A stretch of 64,000 nt of DNA from Theristus sp. LFF4_11 (taxonomy: Eukaryota; Nematoda; Chromadorea; Monhysterida; Xyalidae), in contig JASANC010005583.1 of the NCBI GenBank assembly GCA_030248135.1, positions 1-64,000 of the forward strand, read 5' to 3'. The notes beneath the pieces were generated by a model that did no database searches, was not told the origin of the DNA, and saw only the letters and a program-made list of their open reading frames with translations. The first letter of the stretch is position 1, and every line of letters starts with the position of its first letter. Shown in pieces: positions 1 through 11,400 of this stretch. Position numbers and translations under genes: made by a program.

Positions 1-158
1 TTTTAAACAACAAACGCGGCGCAAAAATATAACTCTTATGTACTTGTATCCGTGTGTACCACATCAGAGACTTGAAAAGCGTTGTCGAGCCAAGTCTTTC
101 ACTGCTTACACAAGGTCATATTCCTCCTTTTATATGCGTCTCCCGCATTTTTAGATAA
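1..158 (-). repeat. Truncated copy of a long-inverted-repeat element
   Basis: Read on the minus strand, this stretch matches both arms of the element at 24146-25177. It runs from the outer end (TTATCTAAAAATGCG) through a TATAAAAGG box to the GCGCCG inner end. Only one arm is inside the window, so the rest may lie to the left. It differs by a few substitutions, for example GTCTCTG where the other copies have GTATCTG. It sits just downstream of ERLEC1 exon 3, probably in an intron. Confidence 0.75.
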
Positions 159-274
159 TTTTCGACTACTTCAGAAAATATAACCCCTTCTTTTTCTTGA
201 AAGGAGTTCTCAAACGAATTCCGCTTCACACTAGATTTCATAAAAGCCGCAACGACAGTCGATTGCGAACACAC

Positions 275-1403
275 ATTATATTGCGAGTACGTCTCCCATC
301 GTTGTTCGTTCTCCCATACAGTCAACGCTTTCGGCTGTTCGGGAGATCCATTGCGTGCATAGCAGTCAATCTGGTGTTGCACATGCTCAGACGGTCGGAA
401 TGCTGGGTGCGCACACAACAACGGCGTCAACACGACCAACTCGTACTCGCACGAGCTCACTTCCGTGAAACTTTCGATCTGGTTCTTGCCTTGTTGGTCA
501 CAAACGTACAAGACAGTCGTGCGACGCGGACGGTTGTTGATGTCGCACACAGTGCCTGGTGCAAAATGCTCGTTCGAACGGTTGTCTGGTTGTTGGCAAT
601 CACAACAAAGTTTATGTCGTCATGGACATGCCAATTTCAAGTTTTCATCAGAACAACAGACATGTGACAAAAACGGGCAAACCTTGTGAATAGACGACTG
701 GATAATATGGCAGCGTTTTCTCTTCAAACTTTCGTTTCGGTGGCTTGAGTTCGTCAAAGGGCGCGTCGGCCGTTGCGTCCGCTGATGACGAGGTTTCCGG
801 TTGATACTGGCCGAGATAATACTCCTGACGCCTGACGCGTTTTGCGGCGTCCTTTTCCTCGTGGTACTGCAGTATGAATCGACCGTGACACAGCTCGTAA
901 GTCCAGTACATTTCGATGCGGTACGTGCAGCTGCGTTGCGTGTACAGCGGCAGCAGCAGTTGGTCGGGACTGGGGCCCATGTAGTCGATGTGCTGGTTGC
1001 GTCGCTCGTCCAGATCAGTCGGGATGTTGCACACGTAGTGCTCGTTCTCAGCAGTGCTGATGGAAAGCGTCTGCTCTGGCTCGACAGACGGCTGAACGCA
1101 AAGAATTTCCAAGTTTGAATGACACTGGACTGCAGTTCTCCATAAATTACCAAATTTGACTTGAAAGCACCACCCTGTTAAAAAAAATCAAAAAACAACT
1201 TACTTCAAAAGTAACCGTTTCACGACATCACAAGTCTCGCAAACAAGAAAACCAGAAATGCTTATAAATCTGATCTGAATCTGACTGACCATGGAAGGCG
1301 ATTTACCAGGCCATGCAAGCCTGTACAGCACGGCGTCGTCAAATTTCACTGCATGCAACAGCCTCAGCAGGTACGCATGGAAAATCAATAGAAACTGACG
1401 CAT
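275..1403 (-). CDS. ERLEC1: ERLEC1-like ER lectin (5' part; 3' end beyond window)
   Basis: This is a probable orthologue of endoplasmic reticulum lectin 1 (XTP3-B), a luminal lectin that binds trimmed mannose glycans and hands misfolded glycoproteins to the HRD1 ubiquitin ligase. Exons read 1403-1307, 1174-683 and 585-about 275, with continuous phases. The ATG at 1403 opens a signal peptide (MRQFLLIFHAYLLRLLHA), followed by a WPG motif typical of the family N-terminus. Exon 2 carries the start of an MRH (mannose-6-phosphate receptor homology) domain: YWTYELCHG, then QYHEEKD and YYLG. Exon 3 continues it with GTVCDINNRPR, TVLYVCD and LTPLLCAHP. About 300 residues are present. A second MRH domain, expected in ERLEC1, would lie left of the window. 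OS-9 is the alternative, but the WPG segment and LTPLLCAHP favour ERLEC1. The exon 3 donor is uncertain; 275 is the best-phased GT. Confidence 0.78.
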
Positions 1404-3864
1404 GATGACAATCAATGACGTTGATTTAATTTGGTTCGCAGTCGATCAATGATAATTCATGATACCAATCAACGCAAGGCACCGCCAACAAAGACGTTTG
1501 ACTGCTGACAGTACACAATGCGATGAACCAAACGAAACCTTCGAAATGAACAGCAATCGAAAAAAAGATGTCGTCTATTCTATTGTTAACAACGGAAATG
1601 CTGCAATTTATGATTGGGTTCCACCAAATTGTTTTTTAAACTTAAAAATCGGGATTTTTAAATTGATTTAAAAAACGAATTTTGGCCATCAAATTTTTTT
1701 AATTAATTAAAAACTTTTTCCAAAATTCCGGAGGAAATTCTGATGGTCAATAAAAATTGGTGCATTCAAACCGCGCTGACGCGCTGAGTTCGAATATTGC
1801 ACTTTCAGAACCAAATAAGCTGTTTTGGCTTTTAAAATTGACAAAAACTTTTATGAAAATCAGCCTCCAATGTCAATTTGGACCCACCTTTTGCAGCATG
1901 TGGTATGTATTTTGGTTTGATAGCTTGGTTTTTTCAAAAAGTCGGTTCTGAATTTGCAGAAATTCGGTTAAAAAATTTCTGCAAATGAAATTTGGTTTCT
2001 GCAAATTTCAAAAACATGACGAAAATGGTTTTAGTGCTTGTTTAATGTCTTTTTTTTCGTTCTGAGCATAATTTCTTAACGATGCTCAGAGTTACAATTG
2101 CCAATTGCATCGTTTTACCGCAGAATTTTTCAAAGATTCAGAAAAAGCACCAAAACCAAACCAGATTGCCAAACCAAACAAATCACCAATCATTTGTTTC
2201 AAATCATTCAACCTAACAACAACACAATCAATATCAAATGAGAACCCACATTGCTCAATTTCGCAATCAAAGCGATAGCTTCGGTCGGTTCGACGTTCTC
2301 AAAGGTGCAAAGGTGCTCGGTTTGATTTTGTATCGCCTCTTTGTTTTCATCCCCAGATACTGCATGCTTGCCTGCAGTGATTCTCGGACCAGGGAATTTG
2401 AATTCGTTCGCATTTGAATCGTTTCCATTCGTCAGCGATACTGCCCTTGCCCGGCAAAATGAATAAAACTAGTGCACATACAGCAGATCGGCATTTCCGT
2501 AAGCCAGCAGCTGTTCAGATCCATCTATCTCAGACGGTAGAATATTTTGGCAGTTTTGAGAACACTGTGCGCGTCTTCGAATAGGTTGCCGAGATTCTCA
2601 ACCAGCTCGACGACAAACTTGCGCACCGTACCTCCGCCAATGTCTTATTTTTGCATCTTCTGTTGTGTGGATGATGGATCACTTCATTCTAATTCCAAAC
2701 AAAAAGCCTAACAACAAACAATAATTTTCGATTTGGTCTGATTCTGTTTTATTTTTTGAATTTGAAATGCTCTGATTTTATTTACGAAGGCAAAACAAAA
2801 CACCAATCATTGCGCTACAGCAACCGCCAAAACAGCTGTTTTTGACAAAAAAAAACTATCCATGTTGATGTGAAACTTCAGTCAAGCGCTAAGCACAAAA
2901 CAAAAATTGCAGAACCAAAGTTTATATGCAAATCTGTTTCTGCAATTTGCAGAAATCTGCTAAAAAAATTCTGCAAACGGTCCAAAATTTCTGCAAAAAA
3001 CGACGTTTTTCTACAAAAAACATTTTGTTTGATAGCATCTGCGGTCTTTTGGTCACAAAAAATCTCAAATGTGCGGTCTTTTGGCACGTACGGTCTTTTG
3101 TCCGCAAGCCCCCACCCCCCGCCCACGGTACTGATTAATTTTTTTTTAATTATTATAATCAAATTAATTTTTTTTTAATTTAAAGAAATGGGGTTTTGAG
3201 TTTTTTTCGAACCCTAGTCGACACCTCCAACCGGATCGACTCGACCGACACCCCCTAAAGTTCTGCTTAACCCCCTCCCAAGCAAAATCGCCAGAAATCG
3301 AGCTGGCTCGACCGTCGACCCCGGACTTGATCCAAACCAACCAAATTTTTTTTCTCAATTTTTTGAATTAAAAAACGGGATTTTCCCCCAAGCCTAGTAA
3401 CCTGCACCTATTTGATCATGCAAATACGTTCTTCTGAAAAGGCTTGGCTTACGGCTGAACTTAGGATCAAAATTAGGTTCTGGCTTTGCTTAGGATTAGG
3501 CCATATTCTGAGAATTGTAGTTTATTAAACACGCGGTTAGTTTTTATGTAAATGTCTTTCAACGCAAATGTCTTGCACCAGTCGTTAAACATCCATGCCA
3601 CGTACAATCCACGCTTTCCTGCTCCTGCCACATCAACTGTACGCATGCACAAAAAATCAATTGTTTATTTCCAGGAGAAAAATTTGCACGGCATGTTTCA
3701 GACAAAAAAACATTGACATACTTCACTTTCCATATTTCACAGACACGTGTAAAAACTTCCATAATACGAGAGAACCAGAATCACAAGTAAAAGTCAGAAA
3801 TTGAACAAGTTCATTCATTTTTCAACAAAAAAAATTTAAAAAAAAGTTCATTCAGATAATGAGT
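1404..3864. other. Intergenic, AT-rich, no gene seen
   Basis: This lies between the ERLEC1 start (minus) and the MRPL24 stop (minus), so it should hold the ERLEC1 promoter and the MRPL24 3' end. Minus-strand AATAAA hexamers at about 3669-3664 and 3526-3521 could serve MRPL24 polyadenylation. The rest is AT-rich with many TTCTGCAAA-type words (about 1950-2020 and 2870-3010) that look like decayed repeat. The longest open frames are in low-complexity DNA and show no protein-family features. Confidence 0.6.
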
Positions 3865-6800
3865 TCAATACCAGTAGGTCTTCACGTCCATCGGTTGCAC
3901 TGAGTCATGCAATTTGTTCGTTCTTCGTTCAAACTCTTCAATTTCTCCTTCAAAAGTGTTGTACGGCCATGTGTAAGTCCTTTCCAGCACATCGACCGCT
4001 GGCGTATCCTTGTCACCCTCTAAAATTGTCAAATTCAATTGTCAACTGCGCAAATTTAAACAAAGTGACCAGCTGCTTGCAAGCAACAAATGTCGAAAAG
4101 CACCGCGTACCGGTGAAATCTTTCGCTTGAATGTATTGATACGTTTTCTTGGCCTCCAGTGGCACTTGAACGACGACGCCAGTCTCATCAACGACCCTTT
4201 GCAGCTGTTTTCTGACGTTTTGTCCACGTTCATCGATCGTGTCAGCAAGCACCCACTGAGCATCCTGTTCATGATCACCGGCAACCACCAGTTTCACTTC
4301 TCCTTTAGACACATCCAGAAACTGCTCCGAATCACGGTACATGCCAGCTGCCGCGTGCCAAGTGCGTTTCTGCAGTTTGTATGTGGTTGCATTAGTCCCG
4401 TATGAAGACTCTTTTGGTAAAAGGAGAGCTGGTTCTTTGACATGTACAGGGTGGGCCAAAAAAGGTTCCAATTCTAAAATGCTCTCACTGGCGTGTGCTG
4501 AGGTGTTTAGAGCTGAAAATTAAAACACTGTAGAAAACATTTGGAGGTTTTTCTAGCCAATTTTTTTTCACGGTATGTTGCCCCTATCACTCACTACAGC
4601 ATAATACAGAATGGCCGATTAAACATGGCAGCTTTTTTCAGGGTGCAAGGAGCGCGCGAAATTTGAATGAAGGAAAAAAGGCGTTCAGAAACCCAATTGT
4701 CTGGCAAATTTGACGCGTCTTTTTAAACGAATTGATTCCTCGTGCTCTGCTGTTCATTCTTGTTCACTTGCACACACGACTGGGAATTAATCTTGGCATT
4801 TTTAAAAAAGACAACTCCTAGTCTGCGACTGATCCCGCCTTGATGGAAAATACAAGGACTGCCTTATTTATTCGGCCATGCTGTATCTGGAAAACATGAA
4901 AAATCTACAAATGTGGTGAAATGCAGAGTGTTAATTTAGCTGTAACAAAGACCAAATGATGTACGTTGGTGACAACCCGAGTGTTCACAACACAAAAAAA
5001 GATGAAAAAAAACAATGCGCACATACAGTAGCTTGGAAATGCCGAATGCTGCATTGCATTTGTACAGTCTTTGATCAACCTGATGTTTCACTTCGAGTCT
5101 GAGCGTGCGTGAGCGGTTCTGCCCAGAACAGGTGCGAATTAACTGTTTTTTCTTTTTTTAATTCACACAATTTCCCACTCTGATACAATGTTTTTCACCA
5201 TAGCAGACTGGTTATTTTCTACAGTGAAAGATGCAATTCCATTTTCAGTCGTTGCTGCCATCATGGTTAAGCGGACGGCAGAGAAGCGAGTCTGGTCTGC
5301 CAATTGGTGGGAACATGCGAATAACTTTCCATAGTGGTTCGGCAATTTGTACAAAACTCAATTTTACCCCGCATGGCGATACATCAGTTTGGAAGTCCGT
5401 TTATGAGCAATGATAAACAGTGAGATTATGGAATGGATGAACGTTGTTTTTTGTCAAAAATCGTTATTTTTTGAAAATTGCACTGTAAAAAATGACCAGA
5501 ACGTGTAAACCAAAAAAAATTTCAACACAAAACTCTCAAAGTGTTCTAACAGTGTTCTAAATTTTAAGCCATGAGGTTCTTGTTACAGCTAAATCAACCT
5601 TCTGTATTTCACCACATTTGTCGATTTTTCATGTTTTTCAGATATTCTGCTGTTTTGAGTGATAGGGGCAACATACCGTAACAAAAATTTGGTCAGAAAA
5701 ACCTCCAAATGTTTTCTAATAGTATTCCAATTTTCAGCTCTAAACATTTCAGCACACGCCAGTGAGAGCATTTTAGAATTGGAACCTTTTTTGGCCCACC
5801 CTGTATTCACAATGAACTACAAAGTAAAAAACGTTCAGATGAACAACAGCAACAGAGAAGCACAAACTTACCATGTGCAATCGTTCCACCTTCACCAAGT
5901 TTCGATCTCTCGCCACGTATGAAATGTAGCCGATCTTGCCTTTGTCGCGTCCCACCATGATCTTGACCTGTGAAGTGCGAATTACAAGTCCGCGAGTCCA
6001 CCAAGTGGAGTGCAGTGCATCACCACTCGCAATCACCAAGCATGCGCTCTTGTTCCGAACGCGTGCTGCGCAACTGAGCCCGGGATCAACGGACCTTGTC
6101 GCCACGAAAGAACACCCATTTGCGGTCGGGCACACGCTCGACGGGCGGATAGCGCTCGCTGACGTACGGCTTCTCTGGGAAACGCCTGCGCTCGCCGTCA
6201 GCACGTTGGTTTTCGTCGACTGCCTCGGACGTCCACGGACGATAGCCGGTATCCACGTAGTCTGCTCGGCTGCGTCTGCAGACGAACGAATTTGGTGAAG
6301 GTGACATTGGCGAACGCATTCACCGTCGTGTCACTCAGTACCGAATCGAACATGCTGCAGACGCGCGCCATAACCGCACGACGGTGCGAGAGACCGTGAG
6401 CACTTGTGAAGTTTTATAAAAGTGAGCAGTTGAGGATTTGAAAAATATATCACTCGTCACTTTTATAAAACCCGACTCAACTGCTCCCTTCAAAAATTTT
6501 GCCCTCCCTCACTACTCACTTGTAAACTCCTCACTTTTATAAAACTGGCCACAGCCATGCGGCGGATAGCGCATCACGCATTATATGAGCAAAATTTGGT
6601 CGCAGCCTACAGTTTGGTCCAACTAGCTGATTGGTTGAGGCATGCATTTTGTGCGTGAAATGCATTGGATTCGGAGTTTGGTTTGCATAGAATCCATGCA
6701 TCACGTGACCACCAACCAATCCGTTAGTTGGATGTGTTATAGATTTGACCGTCTATAGTGCTGCACATCATCTTCATTTGGAAAATGAGCGCTGAGGTAT

Positions 6801-7177
6801 AACTGCAGTGTGCAACCAGCCAATCAGCTAGTTGTACAATACATACACATTATCCGGTTGGTCGCAAATCGATTTGCAGCATACCGGACCAGGCACCGTC
6901 GTGTCGGCATGCGGACCCATCAAATCCAGATACAGAGAGCGCTTTGGAACGAATCATTTGCAAGTGCGACTTACTTGGTGTTGTGCCACCAGCGATGCAC
7001 GGGTGGAGCACCGAACCGCTGGTCAAACGTCTGATGCGGCAGCACGCCTTTCACTTTGTCAACGTACGCCTTCGGCATGTGCTTTGCGAAATCATGACTC
7101 GCAATAAAGTCTGCCAGTTCACGGTCGCTCGGTCGCTTGGACGCAGCGCACAACACGCGACTCAACCGCACGGCCAT
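3865..7177 (-). CDS. MRPL24: Mitochondrial large-subunit ribosomal protein uL24m (MRPL24)
   Basis: This is mitochondrial ribosomal protein L24, an early-assembly protein of the large subunit that contacts rRNA in the mitochondrial matrix. Five exons (7177-6975, 6275-6095, 5967-5872, 4369-4111, 4019-3865) join with matching phases into 297 codons. The ATG at 7177 gives a basic N-terminus (MAVRLSRVLCAASKR) fit for mitochondrial import. The KOW motif spans exons 2-3 (FFRGDK then VKIMVGRDKGK, RDRNLVKVERLH). Exon 4 has the EVKLV segment. The last exon has KDTP, RTYTWPYNTFE and the family C-terminal YWY. It is longer than the roughly 216 residues of human MRPL24, mainly in the N-terminal part and exon 4. 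Intron 3 contains a mariner-like element ending 77 bp from the exon 4 acceptor. Confidence 0.87.
4447..5803. mobile_element. Tc1/mariner-type element with long imperfect TIRs
   Basis: Termini are CAGGGTGGGCCAAAAAAGG and its reverse complement, each next to a TA dinucleotide (4445-4446 and 5804-5805), as expected for a TA target duplication. The arms remain homologous inward for roughly 170 bp. A second homologous segment (about 4878-4960 against 5560-5640) shows one arm has gained about 260 bp of extra DNA. No intact transposase frame is left. It lies in MRPL24 intron 3. Confidence 0.75.
6400..6560. repeat. Dispersed repeat with CTCACTTTTATAAAACTGGCC
   Basis: This part of MRPL24 intron 1 shares about 80 bp with 16857-16940 (CTCAACTGCTC, CAAAAATTTT, then CTCCTCACTTTTATAAAACTGG). 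It contains internal repeats of CACTTTTATAAAA. Its class is unknown. The adjoining motif at about 6565-6590 (GCGCATCACGCATTATATGA) recurs inverted at about 27850-27878. Confidence 0.55.
6613..6737. mobile_element. Small TIR element (MITE), about 125 bp
   Basis: The ends are inverted repeats: TCCAACTAGCTGATTGGTTG at the left, and its imperfect complement ending GTTAGTTGGA at the right. A related copy lies inverted at 20041-20157 and shares the internal block TTGGTTGGTGGTCACGTGA. A third partial end (CAGCCAATCAGCTAGTTG) is at about 6815. It is non-coding and lies in MRPL24 intron 1. Confidence 0.6.
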
Positions 7178-8454
7178 CGCTTGATTACGACTGTTCGTTG
7201 GGAAAACCAAATGGAAATGAAACACACAAGCAAGAGCACAAAAACGGTGCAAAATGCAAAAATACCACTGGCGCTGAACAGCGCAACGTTTTTCATTTTT
7301 GATGCAACAATGATCCAAAAGTCCCATTTGAGGCCTCATTTGAAGAAATTTGCTTTTTATTTCAAGTGACACCTTATTTGCGATGAAACCATATATCACC
7401 AGAGAACTGTGAAGATAAAAAGTAACGAGCTGCATGATAATTCTGAGTTTGTTGAGACTTGCCCTCCGAAAATGTTGAATTCTTCCATCTCAATGAACTT
7501 CTAAAAAAAAGACAGCTGTTATTTGAACAGAAACTCAGAATTGAAAAAAAGTGAAATGAAACTAAAAAATGGTTTTCAATTTGTTCAAACAATTTTGTAA
7601 ACGAACTTCAGAATGCGGAAATAAATCGAAAAAAAGGAAAACATCTGAACAAATAACAAAGTAAACCTAGTCAAAGAATGCAAGACAGTGAACTTGCAAA
7701 TTGGAAACCAGCAGAGCAGCGGAAGAAAACCGACTGATAAGGCACATCACATATTTTCACACTTTTGCTAATGCAAAAATCAATGAACAACGAAAGACCA
7801 AGAGTCTACCAAACCAAATAAGGGAACAAACGTGGCCAACCTGATCATGCCCACTACTGCCCATGCGAAAACGGTGCAATGACACCGCTGCATGGTGCCT
7901 AGCACGGTAACAACAACAATCAGCGACGATCAAACCATTAAACGCCCATTCATGCACGCGCGTTGACGCGCGCTAACATGAACGTGTGTATGAATCTGTG
8001 TATGTTCTAAAACTGAAGCGCGCTGTTTTTTGCTTCGTGAATGTGTAGCGAAGTGACGCGCTGACGCGCGCTTCAACCTCCATGAATGGCGCTTAACAAC
8101 AAAACAACCACTATTAGCATTTTCAAAAACAAAGAACCCGAAGAATTGCGAAGAAAACACAATAACTCTGCCAGAATGTATAAACGCACAACAATTGCGA
8201 GTTGACATGCGTTTTGCAGTCGGTGCACGCGAATGCAGTTGCCAAACGGCATTGAGGCCCACAACTCCAGATGCTATTGCAAAAACCACAAAAAAACCAG
8301 CTGAACGCGGACTGCTGAAAATAAACTGCGGGCAAGTACAGTGTAACGAGGTGCGAAGGACAAAGACAGCTGTTGACAGTGTCAGTTAGTTGGTGAGTCA
8401 AAGACAATGGCACAACAGCAGGACAGATGCCGAGCAGACGCAACTGCAGCAGTT
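7178..8454. other. Intergenic between MRPL24 start and ZIP11 end
   Basis: This should hold the MRPL24 promoter (right of 7177) and the ZIP11 3' UTR (left of 8455). A small palindromic repeat lies at about 7937-8098. No further coding sequence is recognised; the ORFs here are low-complexity or shadows. Confidence 0.6.
7937..8098. repeat. Small GCGC-rich inverted-repeat element
   Basis: The outer ends are inverted: TTAAACGCCCATTCATG at the left and CATGAATGGCGCTTAA at the right. The interior has GACGCGCGC blocks. The segment at about 35400-35526 looks like a second, more diverged copy (GGCGCTTCAAGTTCTATGAA then TGGCGCATTA). The TTAA at each end could be a target duplication, but this is weak. 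Confidence 0.45.
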
Positions 8455-11400
8455 TCAACCGAGGCTGACATCGAGCGACATCATCACCACGAATCCCACA
8501 ACGGCCGTCCACGATGCCAGCTTGCCATTGCCGTGCAACTGTGCCTCCGGTACAATGTCATCGAACACAACGTAGATCATGGCGCCAGCTGCGAAGCTCA
8601 ATGCGTATGGCAACACGGGCTCAGCGAGCGTTACAATGCCTGCGCCAAACAATGCTGCCGCCGGCTCAACCATGCCCGACAGCTGCCCGTAAATGAACGC
8701 CCGTGTCCGCGAGTAACCGAATCCCACCAGCGGCAAGCTGACAGCCATGCCTTCTGGAAAGTTCTGTATGCCGATGCCGATCGCGAGTGAGATTGCAGAC
8801 TCGAACGTGGCCGATGTCGCCTTGCCAATGGCGCCAAATGCTACGCCGACAGCAAGCCCCTCGGGAATGTTGTGCACTGTGATCGCAATGATCAACAGGA
8901 ACACACGACGCCAAGAGAGTGCCTGCAGATGTGCCTCTGTGGCAGCCGGAGTGTTGTTTGTGGTTGAGTTCAGTAGTGTCACGGCATCAGCTGCGTTGTT
9001 TGCTGCAGTGGCGGCCTGAAGCAGCAGTAGATGGTCAGCATCATCAGCAGTGCTCTGCGTTGATGTATTAGCCTGATTAGTACAGCTAGTGTCGTCAGGT
9101 GCTGCGGCTCCCAACATTTGCGCCTGTGTGATGCGTTTCTTTCGATGGCGTACCGCTTGCTCCGCATGCCCACAATGACTGTTGTTGCTGGTGGCCGTGC
9201 TCTGCTCCGGCACACTGCACTCGCTCAAACGGTGCGTTTCGGACGAACGAGTCCGCCGCCGTTGCTCTTCAACCTGATGCAGTTTCCCAACCAATTTGCA
9301 CAGGAAATGAAAATAAAACTAAACACGCCAACTAGGGATGGATCCGGCAAATTTGCCGTAATCCGGGCCGGATCCGGCAAAAGCTCATTCCGGCCGGGCC
9401 AGATCCGGCAAAAATTGCCGGAATCCGGACCGGAATGGCCTTTTTATGTCTAAAAAACATGCACGCACATTTCATCGCTCCTTCATCACATTTTCAGCAC
9501 AAAACAGCACAGACACAGAAGCAAAGTCAGCAAGACACCGCAACTGACAAAATTCACATCGCATAGGGATAATCAAGTGCAGGCAACACTCCATTCAGAA
9601 ACATGATATTTTCGGCGTTCTGAGTTGACAGACGAAATCGGCTGTACACAAAGACCTGCCTGGCTTCAATGAACATTCGTTCGCTTGCCACGCTTGTTGG
9701 TGGCGGTGCCAGGTATCTGCGCGCGATTGTCGATAGTTTGGGGTATTTCGACGAGTTCAGCCGCCAGAAGTCCAGCACCAGATCACTTTTGTCCGGTTCG
9801 TCGATAAAATCATCCGACTAGTACAGATTCATTTCGCCGCGCAGTTCGTCTTCGAGACTGGATTCGCCTGACGGGTTGCGCGGTCGCGCAACGTGAAACT
9901 CGATGCCTCCGTGGAGGCCAGTCGATTTCTTTTTTGGTCCGGGCTCGCGTTCACTTTCGTCATCGTCGTTGTTCGCGATCTCGGATGTATCGTCGCAGTT
10001 TGTGGGCGTCGTTGGTCGTTTCAAGATTTTCTTTGCAATGTGAAGTAGTTCTCAACGAATCGCGCCCGCATTTCCAAATACGACTGCTGTATTCTTGACT
10101 CGCGGATCAACGGACGTGGCCATGATGTAGGATTCGTTGTGGAAAAGCGCACGGAACCGTGTGTCGATGCTGGTCAGCAGCGTTTCTTTTGTCGTACCAA
10201 TGCCACTCGCATCGACTTGTTCGATGCGCTGCTTCAGTGCGCACACGGCGGGCAACACCATTGAAAAAGAATCGTTGGTGTTCTGGGGCTCACAAAAAGC
10301 CAACTGTTTGACAGCTAGCTAACTGAATGACCAACGAAGATGGCTGATTTCAAAAAAACCTGCTTTGTTCATCAACAACGTCGGCCAAAAGACGTGCACA
10401 TTGCTGGTAGCCACGTTTTTTATGGCGGACGATGCTGCACATAAGTTTACCACTCAAGACAAAAGCAGTGAACAATTTACCATTGAACACAACACTAAAC
10501 TAAAGAAACGCTTACTGATCACTAGGGATGGAGCCGGTTCCGGTCCGGATTCCGGATTCCGGCGCCTAAAATTGGATCCGGATCCGGTCCGGATTCCGGC
10601 GCAATTTTGCCGGATCCGGCCGGATCCGGCCGGAATGGCCGAGACCCGCGAATTAACCAGTTGATTCCTCCGTTTCAGAGCTGTTCAATGGTTTGACAAA
10701 TTTGTTTCGGTGCTTTGTTGGTTTTGTTGTTGTGCATTTGACATGTGATCAGTGAGCGTTTCTTTAGTTTAGTGTTCTGTTCAATGGTAAATGGTTCACT
10801 GCTTTTGTCTTGAGTGGTAAACTTATGTGCAGCATCGTCCACTTTAAAAAACGTGGCTGCCAGCTTTTGGCCGACGTTGTTGATGAACAATAGCAGGGTT
10901 TTTTTTTGAAATCAGCCATCTTCGTTGGTCATATTCAGTTAGCTGTCAAACAGTTGCTTTTTTGTGAGCCCCAGAACACCAGCGATTTTAGCGACGTGTG
11001 TTACCGTGGGTGTGCGGGGGTGCCGTGATCACCTAAAACCCGATAAACCCCCCTCCCCCCCCCCAACGACGAATCCACGAGACGACGAATCCATTTCAAT
11101 GGTGTTGCCCGCCGTTTGCGCACTGAAGCAGCGCATCGAACAAGTCGATGCGAGTGGCATTGGTACGACGAAAAAAACGCTGCTGACCGGCATCGACACA
11201 CGCTTTCGTGCGCTTTTCCACAACGAATCCAACATCATGGCCACGTACGTTTATCCGCGATTCAAGAATACTGCAGTCGTCTTCGAAAACGAAGGCGCGA
11301 TTCGTTGTGAACTACTTCACATTGCAAAGAAAATCTTGAAACGACCGGAGACGCCCACAAACTGCGACGATACATCCGAGATCGAGAACAACGACGATGA

